From: Mycobacterium persicum
GTDB lineage: Bacteria > Actinomycetota > Actinomycetes > Mycobacteriales > Mycobacteriaceae
Assembly: GCF_002086675.1 (NCBI RefSeq)
Contig: NZ_MVIF01000003.1
Location: 55,252 to 119,251, forward strand
Reading direction: 5' to 3'
DNA: 64,000 bases
Part shown: in pieces, positions 48,220 through 55,743 of the stretch
Layout: the number at the start of each line of letters is the position of its first letter
Numbering within the stretch: position 1 is the stretch's first letter
The notes under the pieces: model-generated
The model's database searches: none
What the model saw: only the letters and a program-made list of their open reading frames with translations
Told to the model about the DNA's origin: nothing
Translations under genes and position numbers: made by a program

Positions 48220-48569
48220 GTCCGAAACGGGGAGATAGGGTCGCACCGCCGGCCGCGCGGGGGCAATGGGAGTTGCGGTTCGCGACCGGCGAGGCGGTCA
48301 AGCGATGGGAGTCGTTATGCCAGCAAGCCGCAGCCAACACCGAGGTTGCGTGGAATGAGCTGCGCGGCCGTCCAGAAAGTCCGGCGCCAACGCCGCGGCA
48401 TCACCGGCTCAAGGGTCGGCTGGCGTCGGCCGCGCACGGTGGGGTGGAGATGGAGCAGTGGCAGTACGAGGTGACCGGCGGTGGAAGGACCTGGTACCTC
48501 GTCGATGTCGCGAAGCACACGTTATGGCTGCGCCACGCGGGGCCCGGGCATCCGCGTGAGACCGAGTAG
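48216..48569 (+). CDS. RelE/ParE-like toxin-type protein between pglW and pglX
   Basis: A 117-residue basic protein starting with GTG in a GTGA overlap with the preceding gene. The C-terminal half HRLKGRLASAAHGGVEMEQW, YEVTGGGRTWYLVD and KHTLWLRHAGPGHP has the order of a RelE/YoeB-like fold: a Lys/Arg-rich helix end, strands, then an aromatic strand and a terminal HxGxGHP-like motif. In bona fide RelE proteins this face cuts mRNA on the ribosome. That activity is inferred here. It ends 15 bases before pglX. Confidence 0.6.
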   Translation: MSPKRGDRVAPPAARGQWELRFATGEAVKRWESLCQQAAANTEVAWNELRGRPESPAPTPRHHRLKGRLASAAHGGVEMEQWQYEVTGGGRTWYLVDVAKHTLWLRHAGPGHPRETE

Positions 48570-48584
48570 GGGGAAGGTGTCATC

Positions 48585-49376
48585 GTGGTGAGTTGGGCCG
48601 CAGCAGATTTGGTGGCCGCGCTGCGCAGTCAGGTGTCAGGGCTCGAAGCCGACTTGCGGGCGCGAGTCGACGGCGGCGAGCACGACCTGCGCCAGCCGGG
48701 CGTGTACGAGTCGTGGAAGCGGGACTACGACGCGGCGTTCGCGGCGCAGCGCACGGCGTCGTCGTGGCAGCAGGGGCGCGACGACCGGGTGACTCAGGCG
48801 GCGGTGGCGTGGGTGCTGGTGACGGTGTTCGCGCGCTACTGCGAGGACAATGCGCTGGTGACGCCGCGCTGGATCGGTGGTGCCACCGCTGACGAACGCG
48901 GCCACGCGCTGGATGCGCGACGTGCCTACTTCCAGCAGCATCCTGAGCATACCGACCGTGAATGGCTGCACCAGATCATCGCTCACTTCGGAAAGTTCAC
49001 TGCGACAAAGGGTTTGGTGGACGAGTATGCACCGCTGCACCTGGTTGCACCGTCCGGTGATGCGGCCCGGGCGTTGCTGGAGTTCTGGTGGCAGCAGAGC
49101 GCCGCGGGTGAGGCGCTGTATCCGTTCGCCGGCGTGGACACCCGATTTCTCGGCGACGTGTACCAGGACCTGTCCGAGTACGCGAAGAAGACCTACGCGC
49201 TGCTGCAGACCCCGGAGTTCGTCGAGGAGTTCATTCTTGATCAGACGATGGAGCCGGCTGTGAGCTGCAGCGGGTGGGGCTATCGGCCACCGTCGGGAAT
49301 CCCGCGGAACTGCTGGCGTGGCTGCAGGGCAGCTTCATCTCACGCGCCTCGTCGGTGGTGGCGGCTCCCGTCGTAA
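48585..49376 (+). pseudogene. pglX: 5' fragment of pglX (BREX type 2 adenine methyltransferase), truncated
   Basis: Codons 1-226 read as the N-terminal helical part of Pgl[80 protein letters not shown] and ILDQTMEPA. After about 49260 the sequence turns into a helicase gene in another frame. This ORF then adds ~37 meaningless residues to a stop at 49376. The methyltransferase motifs (NPPY etc.) that should follow over the next ~950 residues are absent, so no enzyme can be made. GGGGGAAGG at 48569-48577 is a good RBS. Confidence 0.85.
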
Positions 49377-50794
49377 ACGATGCCGATCCCGAGATCACGG
49401 TGGATTACGTCGCGTCACTGAGCAATGCCGCCAGGGTGATCGCGTCACTGCACGCCGGAGAGAAGCGGCTGGTGTTCGTCGACAGCAGACGCCAGGCCGA
49501 GGAACTCGGAGTCGCGTTGCGGGGATTGGGCGTTTCGACGTTCGTCTCCCACTCGTCGCTTTCGGCGTCCGAGCGGCGGCGCTCGGAGGCGGCATTCGCC
49601 GAGGCTCGCGACACCGTCATCGTCGCCACCTCGACCCTCGAACTCGGCATCGACGTCGGCGATCTCGACCGTGTCATCCAGATCGGCTCTACCCGAACAG
49701 TCGCGTCGTTCCTGCAACGGCTGGGTCGTACCGGCCGTCGGGCTTACACCGTCCGCAACTGCCTGTTCCTGTGTGTCGACGACGAGAGTGTGCTGTTGGC
49801 AGCAGGGATGCTGCAGCGCTGGTCGCAGGGCTGGGTCGAACCGATCACTCCGCCGCCGGCGCCGCGGCACATCGCGGCGCAGCAGTTGATGGGGTTGTGC
49901 CTGCAGGAACACCGCATCAGCGCGGGGGAGTGGGTGTCTTGGTGGGGTGAGCTGCCGTTGTTCGATGCCGGCCCGGCGATCCTGGATCACCTCGTCGCCG
50001 AGGGGTTCTTCGAGCGCGACGGGCCGTTCCTGCACATCGGGCCCGAGGCCGAGCGAAGGTTCGGGCGCCGCTACTTCTCCGACCTCACAGCGGTCTTCAC
50101 GGCGCCCCCGGAGTTCCTGGTCCTCGCCGGACGCGTCGAAGTCGGAACCATCGGTACAGAATTGCTCACCGACGAGGTCGACGGGCCGCGAGTGCTGTTG
50201 CTCGGCGGGCGTTCGTGGTGCGTCACCCATGTCGATTGGGATCGCAGGAGATGCTTCGTCGAACCCGAGGACGGCGGCGGGCGGGCCAAATGGTCGGGGT
50301 CCGGCGGCGGTCTGTCGTACGACATCGCCCGCGGCATGCGGTCAGTGCTACTCGGATCCCAGCCTGCGGGAGTGGAATTCACCCGCCGAGCGTTCTCGAA
50401 GCTCGCAGAGATTCGAGAGGCGAACGACGACCACCTATCTACCGACGCCCTGATCGTGTGCCTGCCTACCGACTCGGCCGGGCGTTGGTGGACGTGGGCG
50501 GGAACTGCGGCCAACCGGACGCTGCAGGCTTCGTTGCCGACGATCGTCGACCCCCGGCAGCGGATCGACGAGAAGTCGCTACGGCTGCTGCCTGGTGTCA
50601 CGGTCGCCGAGTTCTCGGCTGCGCTGGATGCCGTCGAGTGGCAGCAGCCGGCGGTCGACGCGAACGCGCTCCGGGGACTCAAGTTCTCGTCGGCCCTGCC
50701 GCCCGAGTTGGCTCGGGCCACACTGTCGACTCGGATCGGCGACCAACCACGGGCGGCCGCGGTACTTGCTGACGCACGGAGGTTCCTGCGCTAG
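49263..50794 (+). pseudogene. 3' fragment of a BrxHI/Lhr-like DEAD-box helicase, truncated
   Basis: About 510 codons remain in frame from 49263. It begins at helicase motif III (GLSATVGNPAELLAWLQG). It continues through RecA-like domain 2 with RLVFVDSRRQAEEL, VIVATSTLELGIDVGDLDRVIQIG, and RLGRTGRRAYT (motif VI), then the Lhr-type winged-helix and C-terminal region. Motifs I and II (Walker A and DExH) are lost, so it cannot be a functional helicase. In BREX type 2 loci the helicase gene is distal to pglX, pglY and pglZ. The GTG at 49274 could initiate but has no RBS. Confidence 0.82.
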
Positions 50795-51107
50795 GTGCAG
50801 CGAGCAGCTTGGTCTCGGTGGGTGACTTCGCCTGCCGCCGGGCCGCGTGCACGGCATAGGCCTCCGGTAGATGCGGTCGGATACGAAGGCGCGTTCGACC
50901 ACATGGGCGGCGATACCCGGTCAGCATTAGCAGCAGGAACAGGCCCTTTGCGGCTTGTTCGACGAGCGGCGCGCCGACCGCGGCGGATGCAGGTGACTGT
51001 TGGTCTCACCGCGGCTGATCAGCGACTCGATGTGAAGCCCGAGCATCGCCGATAGCACGACGGCAATAGATGCACCCCGGCGTTACCTACGCGACGGATG
51101 GTGCGGT
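50795..51107. other. Island right flank with no recognisable gene
   Basis: Between the helicase remnant and the rpsA promoter. No ORF here has family similarity I can see. A short minus-strand stretch (about 51037 down to 50938) reads MLGLHIESLISRGETNSH and could be the debris of a gene. No inverted repeats, transposase or tRNA marks an insertion boundary. Confidence 0.5.
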
Positions 51108-51137
51108 TTGTCCAGCATGTACACAGTCGAGTAGCCT
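51108..51137 (+). promoter_or_regulatory. rpsA promoter candidate
   Basis: TTGTCC (51108-51113) and TAGCCT (51132-51137) are 18 bases apart. The predicted start at 51144 coincides with an ATG that is in frame with rpsA 29 codons later. Confidence 0.5.
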
Positions 51138-51230
51138 CGACAGATGCCCGTCGGTGCTCGATGGCGGGTCATACCAACAATTCAACGTCCCAGTCCCTAC
51201 GACCGACCCTGTCCGGAGCAACCCAACAAT

Positions 51231-52676
51231 ATGCCGAGTCCCGCCGTCACCTCGCCGCAAGTAGCCGTCAACGACATTGGCTCCTCCGAGGACTTTCTCG
51301 CAGCAATAGACAAAACGATCAAGTACTTCAACGATGGCGACATCGTCGAGGGCACCATCGTCAAAGTGGACCGGGACGAGGTGCTCCTCGACATCGGCTA
51401 CAAGACCGAAGGGGTCATCCCCGCCCGCGAACTCTCCATCAAGCACGACGTCGACCCCAACGAGGTCGTTTCCGTCGGCGACAAGGTCGAGGCCCTGGTG
51501 CTCACCAAGGAGGACAAAGAGGGCCGGCTGATCCTGTCGAAGAAGCGCGCCCAGTACGAGCGCGCTTGGGGCACCATCGAGGCGCTCAAGGAGAAGGACG
51601 AGGCCGTCAAGGGCACCGTCATCGAGGTTGTCAAGGGTGGCCTGATCCTCGACATCGGGCTGCGCGGCTTCCTGCCCGCCTCGCTGGTCGAGATGCGCCG
51701 GGTCCGCGACCTACAGCCGTACATCGGCAAGGAGATCGAAGCCAAGATCATCGAGCTGGACAAGAACCGCAACAACGTGGTCCTGTCGCGACGGGCCTGG
51801 CTGGAGCAGACCCAGTCCGAGGTGCGCAGCGAATTCTTGAACCAGCTGCAGAAGGGCACCATCCGCAAGGGCGTGGTCTCCTCGATCGTCAACTTCGGCG
51901 CCTTCGTCGATCTCGGCGGTGTGGACGGTCTGGTGCACGTCTCGGAGCTGTCCTGGAAGCACATCGACCACCCGTCCGAGGTGGTGCAGGTGGGCGACGA
52001 GGTCACCGTCGAGGTGCTCGACGTGGATATGGATCGCGAGCGGGTTTCGTTGTCGCTGAAGGCAACTCAGGAAGACCCGTGGCGCCACTTCGCCCGCACC
52101 CACGCGATCGGCCAGATCGTGCCGGGCAAGGTCACCAAGCTGGTGCCGTTCGGTGCGTTCGTCCGCGTCGAGGAGGGCATCGAAGGCCTGGTGCACATCT
52201 CCGAGCTGGCCGAGCGTCACGTCGAGGTGCCCGACCAGGTGGTTGCCGTCGGTGACGACGCGATGGTCAAGGTCATTGACATTGACTTGGAGCGCCGCCG
52301 GATTTCGTTGTCGCTCAAGCAGGCCAACGAGGACTACACCGAGGAGTTCGACCCGGCGAAATACGGCATGGCCGACAGCTACGACGAGCAGGGCAACTAC
52401 ATCTTCCCCGAGGGCTTCGATCCCGACACCAACGAGTGGATGGAAGGATTCGACGCGCAGCGCACCGAATGGGAAGCCCGCTACGCCGAGGCCGAGCGGC
52501 GCCACAAGATGCACACCGCGCAGATGGAGAAGTTTGCCGCGGCCGAGGCGGCCGGACACAGCGGTGGCGAGCAGCCCTCGGGCAGTCCGGCCTCGGCGGA
52601 GAAGGCCGCGGGTGGGTCACTGGCCAGCGATGCCCAGCTGGCGGCGCTGCGGGAAAAACTCGCCGGCAACGCTTAG
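51231..52676 (+). CDS. rpsA: 30S ribosomal protein S1
   Basis: A 481-residue RNA-binding protein that helps load mRNA on the 30S subunit. Four S1 repeats are visible: ~36-105 (GDIVEGTIVKVDRDEVLLDIGYKTEGV), ~123-188, ~209-277 (IRKGVVSSIVNFGAFVDLGGVDGLVHVSELS) and ~294-363 (IVPGKVTKLVPFGAFVRVEEGIEGLVHISELA). An acidic, disordered mycobacterial C-terminal tail (~375-481) ends in DAQLAALREKLAGNA. ATG 51231 gives the known length. An in-frame ATG at 51144 could add 29 residues. coaE follows by six bases. Confidence 0.96.
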   Translation: MPSPAVTSPQVAVNDIGSSEDFLAAIDKTIKYFNDGDIVEGTIVKVDRDEVLLDIGYKTEGVIPARELSIKHDVDPNEVVSVGDKVEALVLTKEDKEGRLILSKKRAQYERAWGTIEALKEKDEAVKGTVIEVVKGGLILDIGLRGFLPASLVEMRRVRDLQPYIGKEIEAKIIELDKNRNNVVLSRRAWLEQTQSEVRSEFLNQLQKGTIRKGVVSSIVNFGAFVDLGGVDGLVHVSELSWKHIDHPSEVVQVGDEVTVEVLDVDMDRERVSLSLKATQEDPWRHFARTHAIGQIVPGKVTKLVPFGAFVRVEEGIEGLVHISELAERHVEVPDQVVAVGDDAMVKVIDIDLERRRISLSLKQANEDYTEEFDPAKYGMADSYDEQGNYIFPEGFDPDTNEWMEGFDAQRTEWEARYAEAERRHKMHTAQMEKFAAAEAAGHSGGEQPSGSPASAEKAAGGSLASDAQLAALREKLAGNA

Positions 52677-52682
52677 TCGCCG

Positions 52683-53906
52683 ATGCTGCGCATCGGACTC
52701 ACCGGCGGCATCGGCGCCGGCAAGTCGGTGCTGTCCACCACGTTCGCGCAGTGCGGTGGAATCATCGTCGACGGGGATGTCCTGGCTCGCGAGGTGGTCG
52801 AGCCGGGCACCGAGGGGTTGGCGGCACTGGTCGACGCGTTCGGCGACGACATCCTGCTGCCCAGCGGGGCGCTGGATCGACCGGCGTTGGCCGCCAAGGC
52901 CTTTCGGGATGACGAGGCGCGGACGAAACTCAACGGGATCGTCCACCCGTTGGTGGCCCGCCGCCGCGCCGAGATCATTGCGGCGGTAGCGCAGGATGCG
53001 GTTGTCGTCGAAGACATTCCGCTGCTGGTCGAATCGGGGATGGCGCCGCTGTTCCCGCTGGTGGTGATCGTGCACGCCGACGCCGAACACCGGGTGCGAC
53101 GGTTGGTCGAGCAACGCGGGATGTCCGAAGCCGACGCCCGCGCCCGGATCGCCGCGCAGGCCACCGACGAGCAGCGCCGTGAAGTCGCCGATGTCTGGCT
53201 GGACAACTCGGGCAGCGTGGACGCTTTGGTCGAGCGGGCCCGCGACGTCTGGTACAACCGGATACTGCCGTTCGCCCACAACCTCAGTGAGCGTCGGCGT
53301 GCCCACGCAGCGGCACGATTGGTGCCGGCCGATCCGAGTTGGCCGGACCAGGCCCGCCGCATCGTCAACCGGCTCAAGATGGCAGCCGGCCATCGGGGGC
53401 TGCGAGTGGACCATATCGGTTCAACGGCGGTTCCGGGCTATGACGCCAAGGACATCATCGACATCCAGATCACCGTCGAATCACTGGCGATGGCAGACGA
53501 ACTCGCCGACGCGCTGCTATCCGCCGGTTATCCGCGGCTGGAGCACATCACCCAGGACGTCGCCAAAGCCGATGCGCGCAGCACCGTGGACCACTTTGAC
53601 CACAGTTCGGATGCCACATTGTGGCACAAGCGCTTTCACGCATCGGCCGATCCCGGACGGCCGACGAATGTACATATCCGGGTGGACGGTTGGCCCAATC
53701 AGCAGTTCGCGCTGCTGTTCGTGGACTGGCTACGGGCCAATCCCGGCGTACGCGACGACTACCTGTCGCTCAAGCGGGCCGCCGAGGAGAGCGCGGCATC
53801 AGCCGCCGGCGACATCGTGCACTACGCGGCAGCCAAAGAGCCGTGGCTTCTCGACGCCTACCGGCGGGCTTGGGACTGGGCCGATTCCGTCGGCTGGCGT
53901 CCGTAA
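52683..53906 (+). CDS. coaE: Dephospho-CoA kinase fused to a GrpB/UPF0157 domain
   Basis: A 407-residue two-domain protein. The N-terminal CoaE kinase (~1-200) phosphorylates dephospho-CoA, the last step of CoA synthesis: P-loop GLTGGIGAGKSVLST, DGDVLAREVVEPG, NGIVHPLV and DIPLLVESGM. The C-terminal GrpB-like nucleotidyltransferase-fold domain (~215-400) has RVDHIGSTAVPGYDAKDIIDIQI, NVHIRVDGWPNQQFALLF and an AAKEPWL tail. The fusion is standard for mycobacterial CoaE, where the second domain is reported to aid folding or activity. Confidence 0.95.
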   Translation: MLRIGLTGGIGAGKSVLSTTFAQCGGIIVDGDVLAREVVEPGTEGLAALVDAFGDDILLPSGALDRPALAAKAFRDDEARTKLNGIVHPLVARRRAEIIAAVAQDAVVVEDIPLLVESGMAPLFPLVVIVHADAEHRVRRLVEQRGMSEADARARIAAQATDEQRREVADVWLDNSGSVDALVERARDVWYNRILPFAHNLSERRRAHAAARLVPADPSWPDQARRIVNRLKMAAGHRGLRVDHIGSTAVPGYDAKDIIDIQITVESLAMADELADALLSAGYPRLEHITQDVAKADARSTVDHFDHSSDATLWHKRFHASADPGRPTNVHIRVDGWPNQQFALLFVDWLRANPGVRDDYLSLKRAAEESAASAAGDIVHYAAAKEPWLLDAYRRAWDWADSVGWRP

Positions 53907-53932
53907 GGCCCGGTGCGTTCCGGAGGTGACGG

Positions 53933-54352
53933 TCAGGCGCCGGGTAGCGGGGCGCCGCAGCGCAGTACCCCGCTCACGGGATCGCTGTTGCCTTGCTTCG
54001 GTCTGACGAACTGGTCGACTTGGGTGGCGACGTTGTCGTCGACGTCGATTTCGCAGTGGACATTCGCCGAGTAGGGCCAGTGCAGCGACACCTGCATCCC
54101 TGCCTGTTGCGGATCGGCCAGTACCTCGTTGGCCTCGAACACGCTGCCGGGCATCGGGCTCAGCGGGGCGGTGGATGTCTGGCCGCCGTTGAGCACGAAG
54201 GTGGCCTGACTACCGGGTGCGACACCGTCGATCCTGGCGATGTAGGTGACGTTGTGGAGATCGGCCAGCGCGAGTGCGGGGTCTAGTTGTGAGCCGACCG
54301 CGACGGCCGTGATGGCGGCGATCGTAGACCATTTCTGCGTGGTGGAGCTCAT
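53933..54352 (-). CDS. Small exported protein of unknown function
   Basis: A 139-residue protein starting MSSTTQKWS with a hydrophobic helix (~10-30) and ALA cleavage candidates before DLHNVTYIARIDG. The mature part is beta-rich with two cysteines (VHCEID and LRCGAP) that could form a disulfide, plus an FVLNGGQTSTAPLSP segment. I do not recognise the family firmly; it resembles small mycobacterial secreted proteins of the MmpS-like beta type. The ATG at 54352 was preferred because the upstream extension lacks a signal sequence. It is convergent with coaE. Confidence 0.65.
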   Translation of the reverse strand: MSSTTQKWSTIAAITAVAVGSQLDPALALADLHNVTYIARIDGVAPGSQATFVLNGGQTSTAPLSPMPGSVFEANEVLADPQQAGMQVSLHWPYSANVHCEIDVDDNVATQVDQFVRPKQGNSDPVSGVLRCGAPLPGA

Positions 54353-54413
54353 ATCGATGACGATACGCGCCGTGCGCGGGTCACCCAGCGGATCGCACGT
54401 TTGGCGAAATCCG

Positions 54414-54980
54414 TCACGACGAGTTGTCAAATTTGCCACCGGATAGCACCGATTCGGGTTGGCTCAGCCCAAGTTTGGGCCGTGCGTCGGCGTCACCGTG
54501 GTGAACGGCGTCGTTGCGTTTGGTCAGGAGCCAGGTCTCGTCCTCGCCCTCGCGGATCCGGGTGAGCGCGTAGCAGCCGCGCAGTGTCCGGCCGTGCAAG
54601 TGGAACCAAAGATGGCCGCGCTCAAGACCCTTGATCATGGCGTGCCCCGTCATGTTGGCGTAGCTGCCGTGGTCCCAGACGATGACGCCACGCGCCGCCT
54701 CGAATGTGGCGTATTGCACCGGGCGGTCCTCGGTGCGCAGGGCCATCCGCTTGTCCTTCGGATCGGTCGACGGGCTTCGGGGTATCGCCCAGCAGACGAG
54801 CATGCCGTCGATCTCGAGGGACAGGTCATAGTGGTCGCTGTGTGTCACGTGATGGCGGATGACGAAACGTGGGCCCTGCTCGGTCGTCAGCTTCTTCGGG
54901 CGGTGCCGTCCTGCTGGTGCGCCGCGGCGCACGGTGATGGCGCCGGGCAGCCCCATGCGCCGGTATCCGGTGAAGTGCAT
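54414..54980 (-). CDS. Stand-alone LigD-type 3'-phosphoesterase domain protein
   Basis: A 188-residue protein matching the phosphoesterase domain of bacterial LigD. Visible are FVIRHHVTHSDHYDLSLE with the catalytic His, His and Asp (about H44, H50, D52), LVCWAIPRSPSTDPKDKR, RPVQYATFE and the late GHLWFHLHGRTLRG. LigD-PE trims 3'-phosphate and ribonucleotide ends during non-homologous end joining. The glycine-rich IPxGxYGAG loop of classic LigD is shortened to AARGV. No ligase or polymerase domain is attached. ATG 54980 is chosen, with an ATG at 54956 as alternative. Confidence 0.8.
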   Translation of the reverse strand: MHFTGYRRMGLPGAITVRRGAPAGRHRPKKLTTEQGPRFVIRHHVTHSDHYDLSLEIDGMLVCWAIPRSPSTDPKDKRMALRTEDRPVQYATFEAARGVIVWDHGSYANMTGHAMIKGLERGHLWFHLHGRTLRGCYALTRIREGEDETWLLTKRNDAVHHGDADARPKLGLSQPESVLSGGKFDNSS

Positions 54981-55029
54981 ACGACACGGATACCCGCGAT
55001 GGCCGCAAATGACCCGCGGCGGTCGGCGA

Positions 55030-55470
55030 TCAACCGGAGTGCCAGGTGAGGGCCATGCCGTAGGCGGCCAACCAGCGCACCAAGTCGTAGTCATGGCGGG
55101 CCAGGCCGTCGACGGCGGTCACCGCCCGCTGCAGTGCCTTCTCGGCGACCTCGGCGGGCAACAATCCGTGGCGGACCGCATCCAGCAGCTCATCGACGTC
55201 GGCCAATCTGGCCCCGCGTCCGGTGCGGACCTCGATGTCGAGGTAATGATCTTCGGAGCGCCACACCGCGTCCCCGGGCGTGTATTCACCCACGTCGAGG
55301 TAGTGGTCGTAGTCGCGTTCATGGCCAGGGTTGAAGTGAAAGACGGTGGCGCGCAACCCAAATGATGGCAGCAGCCAGGACTCGAGGTAGTGGAACTGGG
55401 CACGGCCCGGGGTGGGCCGGGCCAGATAGAGCCCCCATGGACGCACGGTGTACTCATCGACGGCCCGCAC
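55030..55470 (-). CDS. DUF402 family protein
   Basis: A 146-residue protein with the DUF402 barrel: [41 protein letters not shown], the acidic cluster [11 protein letters not shown] typical of the family's metal-dependent nucleoside-phosphate site, and a helical C-terminus [16 protein letters not shown]. Family members include nucleoside di/triphosphatases and RNA-binding proteins; the function here is unknown. It corresponds to Rv1632c. The start is the GTG at 55470. No standard start occurs between it and an upstream stop. Confidence 0.8.
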   Translation of the reverse strand: MRAVDEYTVRPWGLYLARPTPGRAQFHYLESWLLPSFGLRATVFHFNPGHERDYDHYLDVGEYTPGDAVWRSEDHYLDIEVRTGRGARLADVDELLDAVRHGLLPAEVAEKALQRAVTAVDGLARHDYDLVRWLAAYGMALTWHSG

Positions 55471-55714
55471 AATGCCTTTGGGGTCGGTGTTGGTGCGGGC
55501 CGCCAGGTCGAACGTCTCGTGCTTGGGTGGGTGGATGAGGCCACCCTACCCGGCCGGGACGGCCCGTTATCGGCGCAGCCGGATGGTGCTACGGGAGACA
55601 AATCCGGCGTCGCAGCGCCGCGTCATCCCCGCGTCTGCCGTATCCGCCCCCAACGACGGCTACCTGCTCGAATCGGACCCGACCAGGCGCATGTGGGTCC
55701 GTCACGGCTAAGAC

Positions 55715-55737
55715 GTGTCGGTGCCTCGTTCTACTCT
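55715..55737 (+). promoter_or_regulatory. RecA-independent DNA-damage promoter of uvrB
   Basis: GTGTCGGTG (55715-55723), then exactly 8 bases, then TACTCT (55732-55737) fit tTGTCRgtg-N8-TAnnnT, the motif tied to PafBC/ClpR-type control in mycobacteria. The predicted start 7 bases after the -10 is the uvrB ATG at 55744, giving a leaderless mRNA. Confidence 0.7.
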
Positions 55738-55743
55738 GATGAC

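Noticed and set aside
50791..51009. 72-codon minus-strand ORF right of the helicase remnant
   Set aside because: Basic, low-complexity translation with no family likeness and no RBS; treated as non-coding island flank.
43410..51230. Prophage or integrative element carrying the BREX genes
   Set aside because: No integrase, transposase, attachment-site repeats or tRNA target was found at either flank, so only the defence-island remnant is claimed.
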